A stretch of DNA of 64,000 nucleotides from CAVPGP01 sp963718065 (lineage in GTDB: Bacteria; Actinomycetota; Thermoleophilia; Gaiellales; Gaiellaceae), in assembly GCA_963718065.1 (NCBI GenBank), contig CAVQYE010000020.1, positions 372,001 to 436,000 on the forward strand, written 5' to 3'. The notes under the pieces are model-generated. The model was not told the DNA's origin. It did no database searches and was given only the letters and a program-made list of their open reading frames with translations. Within the stretch, counting starts at the first letter, position 1. Every line of letters begins with the position of its first letter. Position numbers and translations under genes: made by a program. Below, one piece after another: positions 17,265 through 27,115 of this stretch.

Positions 17265-18212
17265 TCAGGCCGCGGCGCCGAGCGGCTTCTGCAGCGCGTC
17301 GCACACCGCGCTCGCGACCTCGACGAATGCCTCGGCCGCCGGCGAGTGATACCGGTCGCTGTGGCGCGCCAGTCCGATCAGGCGCGGCTGCAGCCGGGCG
17401 CCGAGGTCGACGATGCGCACGAGCTCGTCGGTCTCGTCGACGGTCAGCCGCGGCACGATCGCCGAGCCGACGCCGGCCGCGACCATCCCCTGCACGATCC
17501 CGTTGTCGTCGGAGCGGAAGACGAACTCCGGCTCGAGGCCGGTCGTCCGCAGCTGCGACTCGATCGCGTTGGTGGCGCGGCAGACCCGGAAGCCGATCAG
17601 CCGCTGCGTGACGAGCTCCTTCAGCGTCGGCGTCCGGTCGCGCACGAGGAGCGATGAGTCCGGGTGGACGAGCAGGACGTACGGGTCGCGGAGCAGCTCT
17701 CTCGTCTCGATCCACTCGCCTTCTGCGGGCATCTGCACGAAGGCGAGATCGAGCTCGCCGCTCTCGACCCACGCGGTCAGCTCCTCGTCGTGCGCCGACT
17801 CGCGGAGGTGGATCTCGACACCGGGCCACTCGTCGCGGAAGCGGCCGAGGATGCGCGGCAGCACTTTGGCGCCGACGCTCTGGAAGGTGCCGACGCGGAG
17901 CGCCGCCGAGTCGCCCTTCGCGAGCGCGGTCATGTCGGCCTGCGCGGCCTGGAGCCGGGAGATGATCGAGTCGGCGTGGCGGAGCAGCAGCCGGCCGCCC
18001 TCGGTCAGCGTCACGGGGCGGGGGCCGCCGGGCCGCTCGACGAGGCGGGCGCCGACGATGCGCTCGAGCGCCGCGATCTGCTGCGAGATCGCTGACTGCG
18101 TGTAGCCGAGCGCGATTGCGGCGCGGCCGAACGTCCCCTCGTTCGCGAGCGCCTGCAGCGCCGCGAGGTGCCGAAGCTCGACGCCGAGCCAGCTTTGAGT
18201 ATCAGGTTCCAT
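17265..18212 (-). CDS. LysR-family transcriptional regulator
   Basis: About 315 residues from ATG 18212. N-terminal winged helix-turn-helix: LAALQALANEGTFGRAAIALG and YTQSAISQQIAALERIVGARL, then LTEGGRLLLRHA; the remainder is a type 2 periplasmic-binding-like effector domain (ALRVGTFQSVGAKVLPRIL). The start could also be 18224. It may control the cysteine hydrolase downstream or the divergent small membrane protein; a partial inverted repeat covers its start codon, consistent with autoregulation. Confidence 0.88.
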   Translation of the reverse strand: MEPDTQSWLGVELRHLAALQALANEGTFGRAAIALGYTQSAISQQIAALERIVGARLVERPGGPRPVTLTEGGRLLLRHADSIISRLQAAQADMTALAKGDSAALRVGTFQSVGAKVLPRILGRFRDEWPGVEIHLRESAHDEELTAWVESGELDLAFVQMPAEGEWIETRELLRDPYVLLVHPDSSLLVRDRTPTLKELVTQRLIGFRVCRATNAIESQLRTTGLEPEFVFRSDDNGIVQGMVAAGVGSAIVPRLTVDETDELVRIVDLGARLQPRLIGLARHSDRYHSPAAEAFVEVASAVCDALQKPLGAAA

Positions 18213-18222
18213 AATGGAAACC
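18205..18222. promoter_or_regulatory. Possible LysR operator
   Basis: GGTTCC-ATAAT-GGAAACC is an imperfect inverted repeat that spans the LysR start codon and lies in the short divergent region shared with the small gene at 18273. The local sequence is clearly AT-richer than its surroundings. Binding by the LysR protein is inference. Confidence 0.35.
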
Positions 18223-18272
18223 AATTGTAGCTGGATTTGTGCTTATGAACAAAACCGCGCAGAGTGAGAGAC

Positions 18273-18407
18273 ATGACCGCTCTTCTCATCCTCATAGTGT
18301 TGCTCGCGATCGGCCCGCTGGCCGTGCGCTACGGCGCCGACTCGCGCCGGACCGACGTACGCGACCGGCAGCCGAACTGGCCCGCCGGCCCGCGCGGGCT
18401 CTTCTAG
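18273..18407 (+). CDS. Small single-pass membrane protein
   Basis: A 44-residue open frame starting ATG 18273 with GAGAGACA upstream. It begins with a hydrophobic helix (LLILIVLLAIGPLAV) followed by a charged tail (RYGADSRRTDVRDRQ) and PNWPAGPRGLF. Gene-like because it fills the gap between the LysR and ArfB genes, has a possible ribosome site, and the tail is unlike random sequence. I do not recognise a family. Divergent from LysR, which may regulate it. Confidence 0.45.
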   Translation: MTALLILIVLLAIGPLAVRYGADSRRTDVRDRQPNWPAGPRGLF

Positions 18408-18429
18408 GCCCTCGAGCCAACAGGTCGGG

Positions 18430-18819
18430 CTAACCCTCGTCCGAGGAGTTGCCGCGCAGACGCTTGGTCGCGCCACGCCGCTTCTTCTCTTCGAGGCGCT
18501 TCTCCTTCGCCGCCTTGGTCGGCCTCGTGGCACGCCGCTTGCGCGGGACGTGCAGAGCCTCCTTGAGCTGCGCGAGCAGTCGCTCGACCGCGAGCTCCCG
18601 GTTTCGCAGCTGACTACGCTCGTCCTGGGCGATCGCTCGCAACACGGACCCCGCCTTTGCCACGACGCGGCGCTTCTGGACGTCGGTCAACGTCTCCGAC
18701 GTCTCGACGTCGAAGATCGCCTCGACCCGCGTCTCCGATTTCTGCGCGTGCTGGCCGCCCGGCCCGCTCGAGCGGGACGTCCGGAAGACGATCTCTGAGC
18801 GAATAGACTCGCGCTCCAT
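18430..18819 (-). CDS. arfB: ArfB-like peptidyl-tRNA hydrolase (RF-1 domain)
   Basis: About 129 residues. The motif SRSSGPGGQHAQKSETRVE contains the GGQ tripeptide that triggers peptidyl-tRNA hydrolysis, and the tail is Lys/Arg-rich (RKRRATRPTKAAKEKRLEEK), the feature that lets ArfB (YaeJ) enter the empty mRNA channel of stalled ribosomes. No codon-recognition domains, so it is a rescue factor, not RF1/RF2. The ATG at 18819 lies in CCATGG and shares two bases with the start codon of the divergent HAD gene; an upstream ATG at 18828 is an alternative. Confidence 0.87.
   Translation of the reverse strand: MERESIRSEIVFRTSRSSGPGGQHAQKSETRVEAIFDVETSETLTDVQKRRVVAKAGSVLRAIAQDERSQLRNRELAVERLLAQLKEALHVPRKRRATRPTKAAKEKRLEEKKRRGATKRLRGNSSDEG
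18804..18809 (+). promoter_or_regulatory. -10 element TAGACT, leaderless start of the HAD gene
   Basis: TAGACT ends 8 bases before the ATG at 18818, the spacing expected when transcription starts at or next to the start codon. It lies inside the 5' coding end of arfB on the other strand. The same hexamer precedes fabI at 27101. Confidence 0.45.
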
Positions 18820-19594
18820 GGCGGCCATTCTCTTCGACGTGGACGGGGTGTTTCACGTCTCCGGCCATCCGATCGACGGCGGGGCCGCCGCGGTGCAGCG
18901 GCTGCGGGCCGTCGGGCACCGGGTTCGCTTCGTCACGAACAACACGACAAGGTCGCGCGCCCAGCTCGCAGCCGATCTCCGCGAGATGGGAATCGAGCTC
19001 GACGACGACGAGCTGCAGACGGTGCCGCGGGCGGCCGCAAGGGCGCTCAAGGGCAAGCGGGTGCTCGCGCTGACGATGGAGGCGATCCTGCCCGACCTGG
19101 AGGGCATCGAGCTCGTCGGCGAGGACGCCGAGGCGGTGCTCATCGGTGGGGCGGACGAGACGGAGGAGACCGGGCGGGTCTTCTCATACACGAACCTGTC
19201 GCGCGCGTTCCACGAGCTGGACAGCGGCGCGGAGCTCTACTGCCTACACCGCAACCGCTGGTGGCAGACCTCCGACGGCCCGCTGCTCGACGCGGGTGCC
19301 TTCGTCGCGGGGCTGGAGTTCGCCGCCGACACCGAGGCGACCGTGCTCGGCAAGCCGTCGGCCGCGTACTTCGCCGCCGCGCTCGAGGCGCTCGACGCGG
19401 ACGCCAACCTCGCGTGGATGGTCAGCGACGACATCGACACGGACATCGGGCCGGCGCAGAAGCATGGGCTGAAGACCGTGCTCGTGCGCACGGGCAAGTT
19501 CCGCCCGGACGACCTCGACCGCTGGGGCATCACGCCCGACGCGATCCTCAGCTCGGTCGCGTTCCTGCCGGAATGGCTGGAGCAGAACAACTGA
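18818..19594 (+). CDS. HAD-IIA family phosphatase (NagD/LHPP-like)
   Basis: A 258-residue hydrolase with the HAD nucleophile motif LFDVDGVFHVSG (Asp7 and Asp9), FVTNNTTRSRAQ (motif 2 Thr/Ser region), GKPSAAYFAAAL (motif 3 Lys) and MVSDDIDTDIGPAQKHGLK (motif 4 acidic pair). The type IIA cap between motifs 2 and 3 places it with NagD, p-nitrophenyl phosphatases and LHPP-like enzymes; the natural substrate is unknown. Its 3' end overlaps acpS by 22 bp. Confidence 0.85.
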   Translation: MAAILFDVDGVFHVSGHPIDGGAAAVQRLRAVGHRVRFVTNNTTRSRAQLAADLREMGIELDDDELQTVPRAAARALKGKRVLALTMEAILPDLEGIELVGEDAEAVLIGGADETEETGRVFSYTNLSRAFHELDSGAELYCLHRNRWWQTSDGPLLDAGAFVAGLEFAADTEATVLGKPSAAYFAAALEALDADANLAWMVSDDIDTDIGPAQKHGLKTVLVRTGKFRPDDLDRWGITPDAILSSVAFLPEWLEQNN

Positions 19595-19950
19595 AGGTCG
19601 GCATCGACCTGATCGAGATCGACCGCATCGCGCGGGCGCTCGCGCGGCACCCCGGCTTCCGGGAGCGCTGCTTCACCGAGGAGGAGATCCGCTACTGCGA
19701 CGGCAAGCCGAACCCGGCGCAGCACTACGCCGGCCGGTTCGCCGGCAAGGAGGCGGTGGGCAAGGCACTCGGGTCGGGCGTCCACTTCACATGGAAGGAG
19801 ATCGAGATCCGCGGCCGGCCGAAGCCCGGCGTCCATCTCACCGGTCGCACGGCCGCGTGGGCCGAGAAGGTCGGCGCCGCGAGGGTCGAGCTGTCGATGA
19901 CGCACTCGCGCGGACTGGCCGCGGCCGTGGCGCTCGCGCTGCCCGAATGA
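19573..19950 (+). CDS. acpS: Holo-[acyl-carrier-protein] synthase
   Basis: Transfers phosphopantetheine from CoA to a serine of ACP. 125 residues from ATG 19573. Signatures: KVGIDLIEIDRIARAL with the Mg-binding Asp, FTEEEIRYC, and FAGKEAVGKALG with the catalytic Glu/Lys. C-terminal VELSMTHSRGLAAAVAL is the conserved VSMSH-like strand. It overlaps the HAD gene end and its TGA overlaps the next ATG (ATGA, 19947-19950), so an operon with nnrD and alr is likely. Confidence 0.93.
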   Translation: MAGAEQLKVGIDLIEIDRIARALARHPGFRERCFTEEEIRYCDGKPNPAQHYAGRFAGKEAVGKALGSGVHFTWKEIEIRGRPKPGVHLTGRTAAWAEKVGAARVELSMTHSRGLAAAVALALPE

Positions 19951-21264
19951 TCTTCGAGCCGCTCTACACGGCCGAGGAGATGCGCGCCGCCGAGGCAGGC
20001 CACGACGTCCAGGAGATGATGCAGCGAGCCGGGGAGGCAGTCGCGGCGGCGTGCTCGAGCGCTTTCCCGAGGCGCAGACGATCGCGGTGTGCGCCGGCAA
20101 GGGCGCGAACGGCGGCGATGGCCGCATCGCGGCGGAGACCTGCAGGCAGGGGCGGGCGCGGGTCGAGGAGTCCGGCGACGCCGCTCGGCGAGGCCGACGT
20201 CGTGATCGACGCGCTGCTCGGCACCGGCTTCCAGGGCGAGCCGCGGCCCGAGCTGGCACGGGATGATCGACGAGATCAATCGCCACCGCGCCCGTGGTCG
20301 CCGTCGACATCCCGTCCGGCGTCGACGCCTCGACCGGGGAGGTCGTCGGGCCCGGCAGTCCGGGCAGACGCTGACGGTGACGATGCACGGCTGGAAGGTC
20401 GGTCTCGCGTCGCGCCCGGCCGGTTCCACGCCGGGGAGGTCGACGTCGCCGAGATCGGCGTGTCGCACCGTGAGACGGGCCCGCCTCGTCACGCGCGAGG
20501 TCCTGCAGCTCGTTCCGCGGCGTCAGCGAGGACAACAAGTACACGGCCGGCTCGGTGCTCGTCGTCGGCGGCTCGCCCGGTATGACCGGGGCGGCCGCTC
20601 GCCGCGCGGGCCGCGTTCCGCGCCGATGCCGGCTACGTCGCGGTCGCGGCACCGCCCGAGTCGCTGCCGGTGCTCGAGACGCTCCTGCTCGAGGCGGTGA
20701 AGCGCCCGCTCGAGGACGTGCGCGCCGCCGTCGAGCGTGCGACCGCGCTCGCGATCGGGCCCGGGCTCGGCCGCGGCGAGCAGACCTCGTTCGGCGCCTG
20801 CTCGAGACGAACCTCCCGGCGGTCGTCGACGCCGATGCGCTGCACGAGCTCGAGCCGTTCGAGCGCGATGCGCCGACGGTGCTGACGCCCGCACGCGGGC
20901 GAGCTCGGGCGCCTGCTCGGCCGCGAGTCGTCCTGGGTCGCCGCACACCGGCTCGAAGCACTCGCGGACGCGGTCGAGAAGTACGGTTGCGTCGTGCTGC
21001 TGAAAGGCCCGGACACGCTCGTCGGCGCGCCCGGCGAGGGAGTGCTCGTCTGCGTCGCACCGCTCACGGGCTCGCGACCGCCGGCACGGGCGACGTTCTG
21101 ACCGGCATCGCTCGCGGCGTTTCTCGCCAAGGGTGTCGACGCCGTCGCGTCGCCGCCGCCGCGGCTGCGACCGCGCAGCCGCCGCCGCGGAGCTGGGTCC
21201 GGAGCGCGGGCTGATCGCATCGGACGTCGTCGAGGCTCTACCGGACGCCCTCGATGCGGTCTGA
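19947..21264 (+). pseudogene. nnrD: Bifunctional NAD(P)H-hydrate repair enzyme, multiply frameshifted
   Basis: Repairs hydrated NAD(P)H; epimerase domain first, ADP-dependent dehydratase second. Fragments appear in order in changing frames: FEPLYTAEEMRAAEAG; TIAVCAGKGANGGDGR (19947-20120); ADVVIDALLGTGFQGE; VVAVDIPSGVDASTGEVVGP; TVTMHGWKVGLAS; NKYTAGSVLVVGGSPGMTGA (dehydratase start); AIGPGLGRGEQTS; VVDADALHELEPF; VVLLKGPDTLVGAPG; LATAGTGDVLTGI; and the end SDVVEALPDALDAV with TGA at 21262-21264, overlapping alr by 11 bp. About ten breaks in 1.3 kb. Most are repaired by adding one or two bases, pointing to consensus deletions. Order and length match an intact 490-residue NnrD. Confidence 0.8.
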
Positions 21265-22268
21265 GATCACGATCGACCTCGGCGCGATGCGCCGCAATGT
21301 GAAGACGCTGCTGGGCGTGCTGGACGGCTCGAGCTCTGGGCCGTCGTCAAGACGAACGGCTACGGCCACGGCGCGGTCGAGGTCGCAGGTGCGGCGCTCG
21401 GAGCCGGTGCATCGGCGCTCTGCGTCACCACCGTCGGCGAGGCGCTCGAGCTGCGGTCGGAGTTCCCGTACACGCGGATCCTCGTCATCGGCCCCGCGAC
21501 GAATCGCGAGATCGCAGCGGCCCGTGAGGCCAGGCTCGAGCTCGTGGTCGCGGACGGCGAGGTGCCGGACGGGGTCGCCTGCCATGTGAAGCTCGACACC
21601 GGTATGGGTCGCTGGGGGCTCTCGGAGCTCACCGCTCCGCCCCGGAGGTTGTCGGGCTGATGACGCACCTCGCCACCGCCGACACCGATGAGGATTTCGC
21701 GCGCGAGCAGCTGCGGCGGTTCGAGGACGCGACGACCGGCTTCTCCGAGCTGACCCGTCACGCCGCCAACAGCGCAGCGGCGATCCGGATCCCCGAGTCG
21801 CGCTACGACGCGGCGCGCTGTGGGATCGCGATCTACGGGCTGTCGCCCTTCGGCGACGACCCGGCCGACGACGGGCTCGAGCCGGCCCTCTCGTGGGCCA
21901 GCGAGCTCGCGCAGGTGAAGCAGCTGGCGCCGGGCGAGAGCGCGGGCTACGGCCGCCGCTTCGTCGCCTCTGAGCCGACGTGGATCGGCGTCGTCCCGGT
22001 CGGCTACGGCGACGGCTTCCGGCGCGACCTGACGGGAACGGAAGTTCGCGTCGCAGGCGAGCTGTGGCCCGTCGTCGGCACCGTCTCGATGGACGCGTTC
22101 ACGGTGTCGCTCGACCGTGAGCTGCCGCAGGGCACGCCGGTGACGATCGTCGGCCACGGCCTGCTCGCCGAAGCGCACGCACGTGTCGCCGAGACGATCA
22201 ACTACGAGATCACGTGCGGGATCGTCACGCGTCCGTCCCGCGCGCGCCGGACGATCTTCGACGGCTGA
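21254..22268 (+). pseudogene. alr: Alanine racemase, frameshifted twice
   Basis: PLP enzyme making D-Ala for peptidoglycan. ATG 21254 gives EITIDLGAMRRNVKTLLG, then one missing base near 21331 shifts to WAVVKTNGYGHGAVEVAG (PLP-binding Lys) continuing to CHVKLDTGMGRWGLSEL, then another missing base near 21637 shifts to GLMTHLATADTDEDFA and the rest of the C-terminal domain with AGYGRRF (catalytic Tyr), VGYGDGFRRDL and ending RARRTIFDG at 22268. Adding one base at each site restores a normal-length enzyme, so sequencing error is more likely than decay: the gene is normally essential. Stop TGA overlaps the next ATG. Confidence 0.88.
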
Positions 22269-22950
22269 TGAGCGACCGCTTCGCGCGTACGGCCGATCGT
22301 CTCGCCCGTCTCCAGGACGCGCGGGCCGACGGCTCGCCGACCGCGTTCGAGCGCTCGTCGGCCGGGTGGGGCGCGCGCTCGACGTCGGCGCCGGCGCCGG
22401 CGCGCTCGCGTTCGCACTCGCTCCGCTCGCCGACGAGGTCGTCGCCGTCGACCTCGAGCCCGCGCTCCTCGCAGAGGCGCGGCGTCGCGCCCCGGCCAAC
22501 GTCGAGCTCGTCGAGGGCGACGCCACGGAGCTCCCGTTCGAGGACGGGTCGTTCGACCTGGCGGGAACGCTGCGCATGCTCCATCACGTCGAGCGTCCGG
22601 AGCGGGTTGTCGCCGAGCTCGACAAGGGTGACGCGCCGCGGCGGGACGGTGCTCGTGGTCGACCAGCTCGCGCCGGCGGACGTCGACGCCGCGGATCGAG
22701 CTGAACCGCTTCGAGCGGGCGCGCGACGCGTCGACCGGGCGCGTGCTGACCGACGCGGAGCTCCGAGCTCTCTTCGCCGCCAACGGCCTCGAGCTGCGGA
22801 CGTTCGCGGTCGACCGCGAGCCGCGCGAGCTCGAGCCGTACCTCGACCTCGCCGGCTGCGAGGGCGACGCACGGGAGCGTGCGCGGGCACTCGCGCCGCA
22901 GCCCTACGTCGCCGAGCTCGGCTGGTACGTGCTCACCAAGCCCTCCGTAG
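22268..22950 (+). pseudogene. Class I SAM-dependent methyltransferase (UbiE/MenG-like), frameshifted
   Basis: ATG 22268 overlaps the alr stop (TGATG). It reads SDRFARTADRLARLQDARAD, then shifts near 22360 to VGRALDVGAGAGALAFALAP (SAM motif I) and VVAVDLEPALLAEARRRAP, ELVEGDATELPFEDGSFDLA, RMLHHVERPERVVAEL, then shifts again to GGTVLVVDQLAP, and again to FERARDASTGRVLTDAELRALF and PYVAELGWYVLTKPS. A final indel would place TAG 22948-22950 in frame. A small-molecule methyltransferase; substrate unknown. Confidence 0.75.
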
Positions 22951-23667
22951 GGCCGCGCGGAGCGCGCGGGCGCGCGGGTGACGAGCGTCGGGGCGATCGC
23001 CTGGGCCAGCGAGGCGATGCGGTACCAGCGCGGCACCGTGATCTCCCGCTGGTCGAGCTCGATCGCGCGGATGATCCGCTTGGCGACGAACGGCGGGTCG
23101 ACCACGAGCCGGCGCAGCAGGCCGCCGAGGCGGTCACGCTGCGGGAAGCCTTCCGTCTCGACGAAGCCCGGGTTCGACCGTGTGCACCGAGATGCCGCGG
23201 CCCGCGAGGTCGCGGGCCACCGAGCGGGAGAACGCGAGCTGCGCATGCTTCGACGCGGAGTAGGGGCCGGACGCGAAGCTGCCCGCGACCGAGACGATGT
23301 TGACGACATGCGCTCCACGCTCGAGCCCGGGCAGGAACGCCCGCAGGGCCCAGACCGAGCCGAGGTAGTTGACGCGGACGCCCAGCTCGATCCGCTCCGG
23401 GTCCGACTTGAGGAACCCACCCCCGACCGCCACACCGGCGCCGTTGACGAGCAGGTCGATCCGCGGGTGGCGCTCGAGCACCCGCGTCGCCGCCGCTTCG
23501 ACCTGCTCGCGGTCGGCGACGTCGCAGAGCTCGTACTCGAAGCCGAGCTCCTTCATTCGATCTTCCCGCCGTGCGATCAGCACCGGGTGCCAGCCCGTCG
23601 CCGCGAGCTGGCGGGCAAGCTCGGCGCCGATGCCGCTCGAACCGCCCGTGACGACGGCGACGCGCAT
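22933..23667 (-). CDS. Short-chain dehydrogenase/reductase, one or two frameshifts
   Basis: ATG 23667 gives VAVVTGGSSGIGAELARQLA (Rossmann cofactor loop), LLVNGAGVAVGGG (NAG-like motif), VNIVSVAGSF and YSASKHAQLAFSRSVA with the catalytic Tyr and Lys. After ISVHTVEPG (about 23175) one base is missing and the protein continues as FVETEGFPQRDRLGG, VVDPPFVAKRIIRAI and RWYRIASLAQAIAPTLV. A further indel would use the TGA at 22933-22935, giving about 245 residues, normal for SDRs. It starts in TGATG overlap with the subtilase stop. NAD(P)-dependent; substrate unknown. Confidence 0.78.
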
Positions 23668-26600
23668 CAGCGGCAGCGGCGGACGACGCGCGACGCCGCC
23701 GCCGTGGCGCCGGCGCGATCGACCGCGACGGCGACCAGCGTGTGGCGGCCCGTGCGAGCCTGCTTCGTCTTCCACGTCAGCGAGTACAGGCCGCCAGGCC
23801 CGGTGCGGGCGACGCCGACGCGCTTGCCGTCGGCGAGGAAGCGCACCTCGCGCAGCTTCTGCGCCGCGCTCGCCACGACGAGCAGCCGCTCGGAGGCCGC
23901 GACGCACTGCCGCACCTCGGGCGAGAGCCAGGTCACTGCGGGGCCGTTCACGACGCGGAGCGACGTACCGCGGTACGTCGTGTTGGGCATGATGTCGTCG
24001 CCGATCGTGTTCACGTTCTTCGCCTCCTGGTAGTCCGAGGCGACGACGACCGCGGCGGCCTTGCCGGCGACGAGCTTCGGCGCATCAGGCGGCAGGCCGA
24101 AGAGGATGAAGCCGGTGAACGGGTCGTATGCGGCGGCACCGATCAGCACGCGCTTGTAGGCGAGCACGAGCGAGAGCGGGTCGACTCCCGCGCCCAGGTC
24201 GAGCGCCCGCGCGACGATCAGCGGCCGTCCGGTCGAGACGCGCTGGGTCACGAGCTCGACGAACGGCGGCGTGACGTCGTTGATCCATGAGTTGAGGATG
24301 TAGCGCCCGCCGCGGGAGCGGCCGGTGAACTCGTCGCGGCCGGAGTCGACCGCCACGTAGAGCGACTGCTGCCGGGGGAAGATCGCCGCCGCGGTGCCGA
24401 TGTCGATCCGCGCGTCGAAGGTGAGGTCGTTGACGTTGACCGGCGTGCCCGCGTAGCCCTGGACGTCGTTCTCGTCGAGCGAGCCGAGGAGCCACGGCTC
24501 GACCACGGAGCCCGGCGTTGAGGCGAGGATCGAGACGCCGACGTTCGCGACCGGCTCGTTCACCCTCGTGACGTACACGCGCTCGGCGCCGTTCTCGTCC
24601 ATGCCGGGGCCGGTGTAGGACGGCGGCGGCCCGAACGGGAACGACGGGAAGCGGTAGACGCTCGCGCGCGAGATGCCGATGCGCGTGTCGCCGATCTGGA
24701 GCTTCTTCAGCTTCACCGGCGCCGGGCCGAGCTCGAGCTGCGGCCTGGTGACCGCGAAGTAGTACGGGACGCGGCGCTCGGTCGTGCCGCGCTTCAGGAC
24801 GACGAAGCCGTAGTTGTCGCCGGCCTTCGCGTCGGCGGCGGCGTGGACGGCGATCGGCAGGAACGACTCGCCGCCGGGAGCGATGGTCGACGGTCCCGGC
24901 CAGCTCGAGCGAGGTGCCGGCGGTCGCGGCCTGCGGCCGGAGCTCGAGCTGCCAGGTGCCGGCGCCGTTGCCCGCGTCGACGACGGAGAGCAGGAGCGGC
25001 CGCGTGACGGCGCCGTGGTTGACGTTCACGTCGTGGAACGAGAGCGAGACGGGATCCGTGAAGATCTGCGGGTCGGCCGCGCGCGGCAGCGCGACCAGGC
25101 CGCCGCCCTCGAGCAGGACCGGCGCCTCGATCGTGCGCGCCGTGTCGGCCCAGGCCGGTCCCGCCGTCGAGACGAGCGCCGACTTCACCTGGCGCGGCGT
25201 CCAGCCCGGATGCATCCTGGAGCAGCAGCGCCGCGGCGCCCGCGACGTGTGGGGTCGCCATGCTCGTGCCGTCCAGGACGGTGAACGTCGAGCCGGTCGC
25301 CTTCGGCGGCGTCGAGGAGAGAATCTGGCCGCCCGGGCGCCGAGACGTCCGGCTTCAGCTCGTGGCCGAAGGCGGTCGGCCCGGCCGACGAGAAGCTCGT
25401 GATCGACGCCGCTGCGGCCGGTCAGGATCTCCTGCGATCGCGCTCGAGACGCGGAAGGGCAGCCTGCCGTCCGGCCGCCGTCGCGCATGACGGCGCGCAG
25501 GCGCTGGCCGTCGAGGTCGCGACCATCCGGCGGCCAGGGGCAGCGCCAGCGGGATCGAGTTCGGCTCACCGCTGCGGTTGTCGATCAGGACCAGCACGCC
25601 GACCGCGCCGGCGGCGCGCGCGCGCCCGACCGCTTTGGTGAGAACGCGCACGTGCCGCGTGTAGACGAGCACGACGAGACCCTTGAGCGAGCCGGCGGGC
25701 AGGGTGGCCTTCGAGCCGTTCGGGTTGCGCGGCAGGCCCGCAGAGGTTGCGGTCGACGGGCTTGCCGTCGGTGCCGACGATCGAGCCGAGGTCGACGAGC
25801 GTCTGGTCGGACGGTCGCCCAGGCCGACGGGGCGTCGCGGCCGGCGGCGCCCGCGAACGGGATCCGCTGCAGCGCCGCCGCACCGTCGGGCACCGACAGG
25901 GCCTCGGCGAAGACGTGCGTGTTCGAGACGGCCGCGACCGAGATCGCCTCCGGCGCGCTGCCGGGCGAGCCGACCGAGCCGAGGCCGTAGTCGTCGCGGT
26001 CGTTGCCGGCCGCGATCACCGGCACGACGCCGGCCTCGGCGACATGCCGGACGGCCTCGACGAGGGCGTCGCTCGCGGGCTCGGTCTGCGGCGCCGCCGC
26101 CCGAGAAGTTGATCACGTCCATGCCGTCGGCGACCGCGGCCTCGAAGGCCGAGACGATCTCGGGCGTGTTGGCGACGTGGCCGATCGGCGTCGGCACCGT
26201 GAAGACGCGGTAGTTGCCGACGAACGCGCGCGGTGCGACTCCCGAGAGCCCGGCGACGGCCGGGTGTCGCCGGGCTCGGACGGCGCATCCGTGCCGGAGT
26301 CGCCCGCGGCGATCCCCGAGACGTGTGTGCCGTGGTACTCGGCGAGGTCGAGCGCCTGGCGTCCCGCGCTTGCCGGCGCCCGGGCCGGGGAAGGTGCGGG
26401 CGACGATCACCTTCGGCGTCGTCAGGTGCCGGTCGCCCTTGGGGAAGCCGGGCGGGTACTGGTAGCCGGTCGAGGCGAGGAACGGGCTCTTCGGGTCGAC
26501 GCCGGTGTCGACGACGCCGATCTTCATCCCGTCGCCGTGCATGCCGGTCGTGTTCTCGAACTCCGTCGCGCCGATGATCGCGGGGCTCTGGTTGAGCGTC

Positions 26601-27073
26601 GCCGTGTACCGGATGCTCGGATAGATCTTGTTGACGAAGCGAGCCGCGACGAGCGCGCGGCAGGCTGGCCGCCGGCAGCTGACCGCGAGGCCGTCGAGGA
26701 CGATCGGTAGCGGTGCTCGACGACGCGCCTCCGGGATCGCGCGCGCAGCTGCGCGATCGGCGACGGTCTGGGCCCGCGCGAGCCGCGCGAGGTAGGCGCG
26801 CGACGTGCGCGTGCGTACGTCGAGTCGGCAGCGCCCGCGGCCGCGAAAATCGTCCGGTCAGGGTTCCGCGCAGCGAGCGGCGGCAGCCCCAGCGTCACGA
26901 TCACGCGCATGCGGCCGCGATCGTGTGCGGCGGGCACGTGGACGACGCCGGCCCGCATGAGCGGCAGGGTCACCTCGCCGTACGTCCGTTGGACGGGCTG
27001 AAAGCCTGCGGCGGCAGAGGTTACGAACAGCCAGCGCCGTTGCAAACGCACCGAGGAGGAAGACGCGGCGCAC
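23667..27073 (-). pseudogene. Secreted subtilisin-like serine protease (S8) with PA domain, multiply frameshifted
   Basis: About 1,130 codons. GTG 27073 starts a signal peptide (RRVFLLGAFATALAV). In order: VHVPAAHDRGRMRVIVTL (prodomain-like), MKIGVVDTGVDPKSPFL (catalytic Asp, about 26500), a His region lost in a frame break near 26310-26370, ADGMDVINFSGGG (about 26130), VIAAGNDRDDYGLGSVGSP (oxyanion Asn), a PA insert (AGAVGVLVLIDNRSGEPNS, about 25600), MATPHVAGAAALLLQ (catalytic Ser just before, about 25260), then a 500-residue beta-rich C-terminal part ending RVVRRCR. The last 350 codons (23667-24716) are intact. At least eight indels occur before that. C5a-peptidase/lactocepin-like architecture; target proteins unknown. 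Confidence 0.8.
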
Positions 27074-27100
27074 GGGCCGGCAGCGTAGCGAACCCCGGGG

Positions 27101-27106
27101 TAGACT
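27101..27106 (+). promoter_or_regulatory. -10 element TAGACT before fabI
   Basis: TAGACT ends nine bases before the GTG at 27116, again indicating a leaderless or near-leaderless transcript. Identical hexamer and nearly identical following bases (CGCGC) as the HAD gene promoter at 18804. Confidence 0.45.
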
Positions 27107-27115
27107 CGCGCCGCC

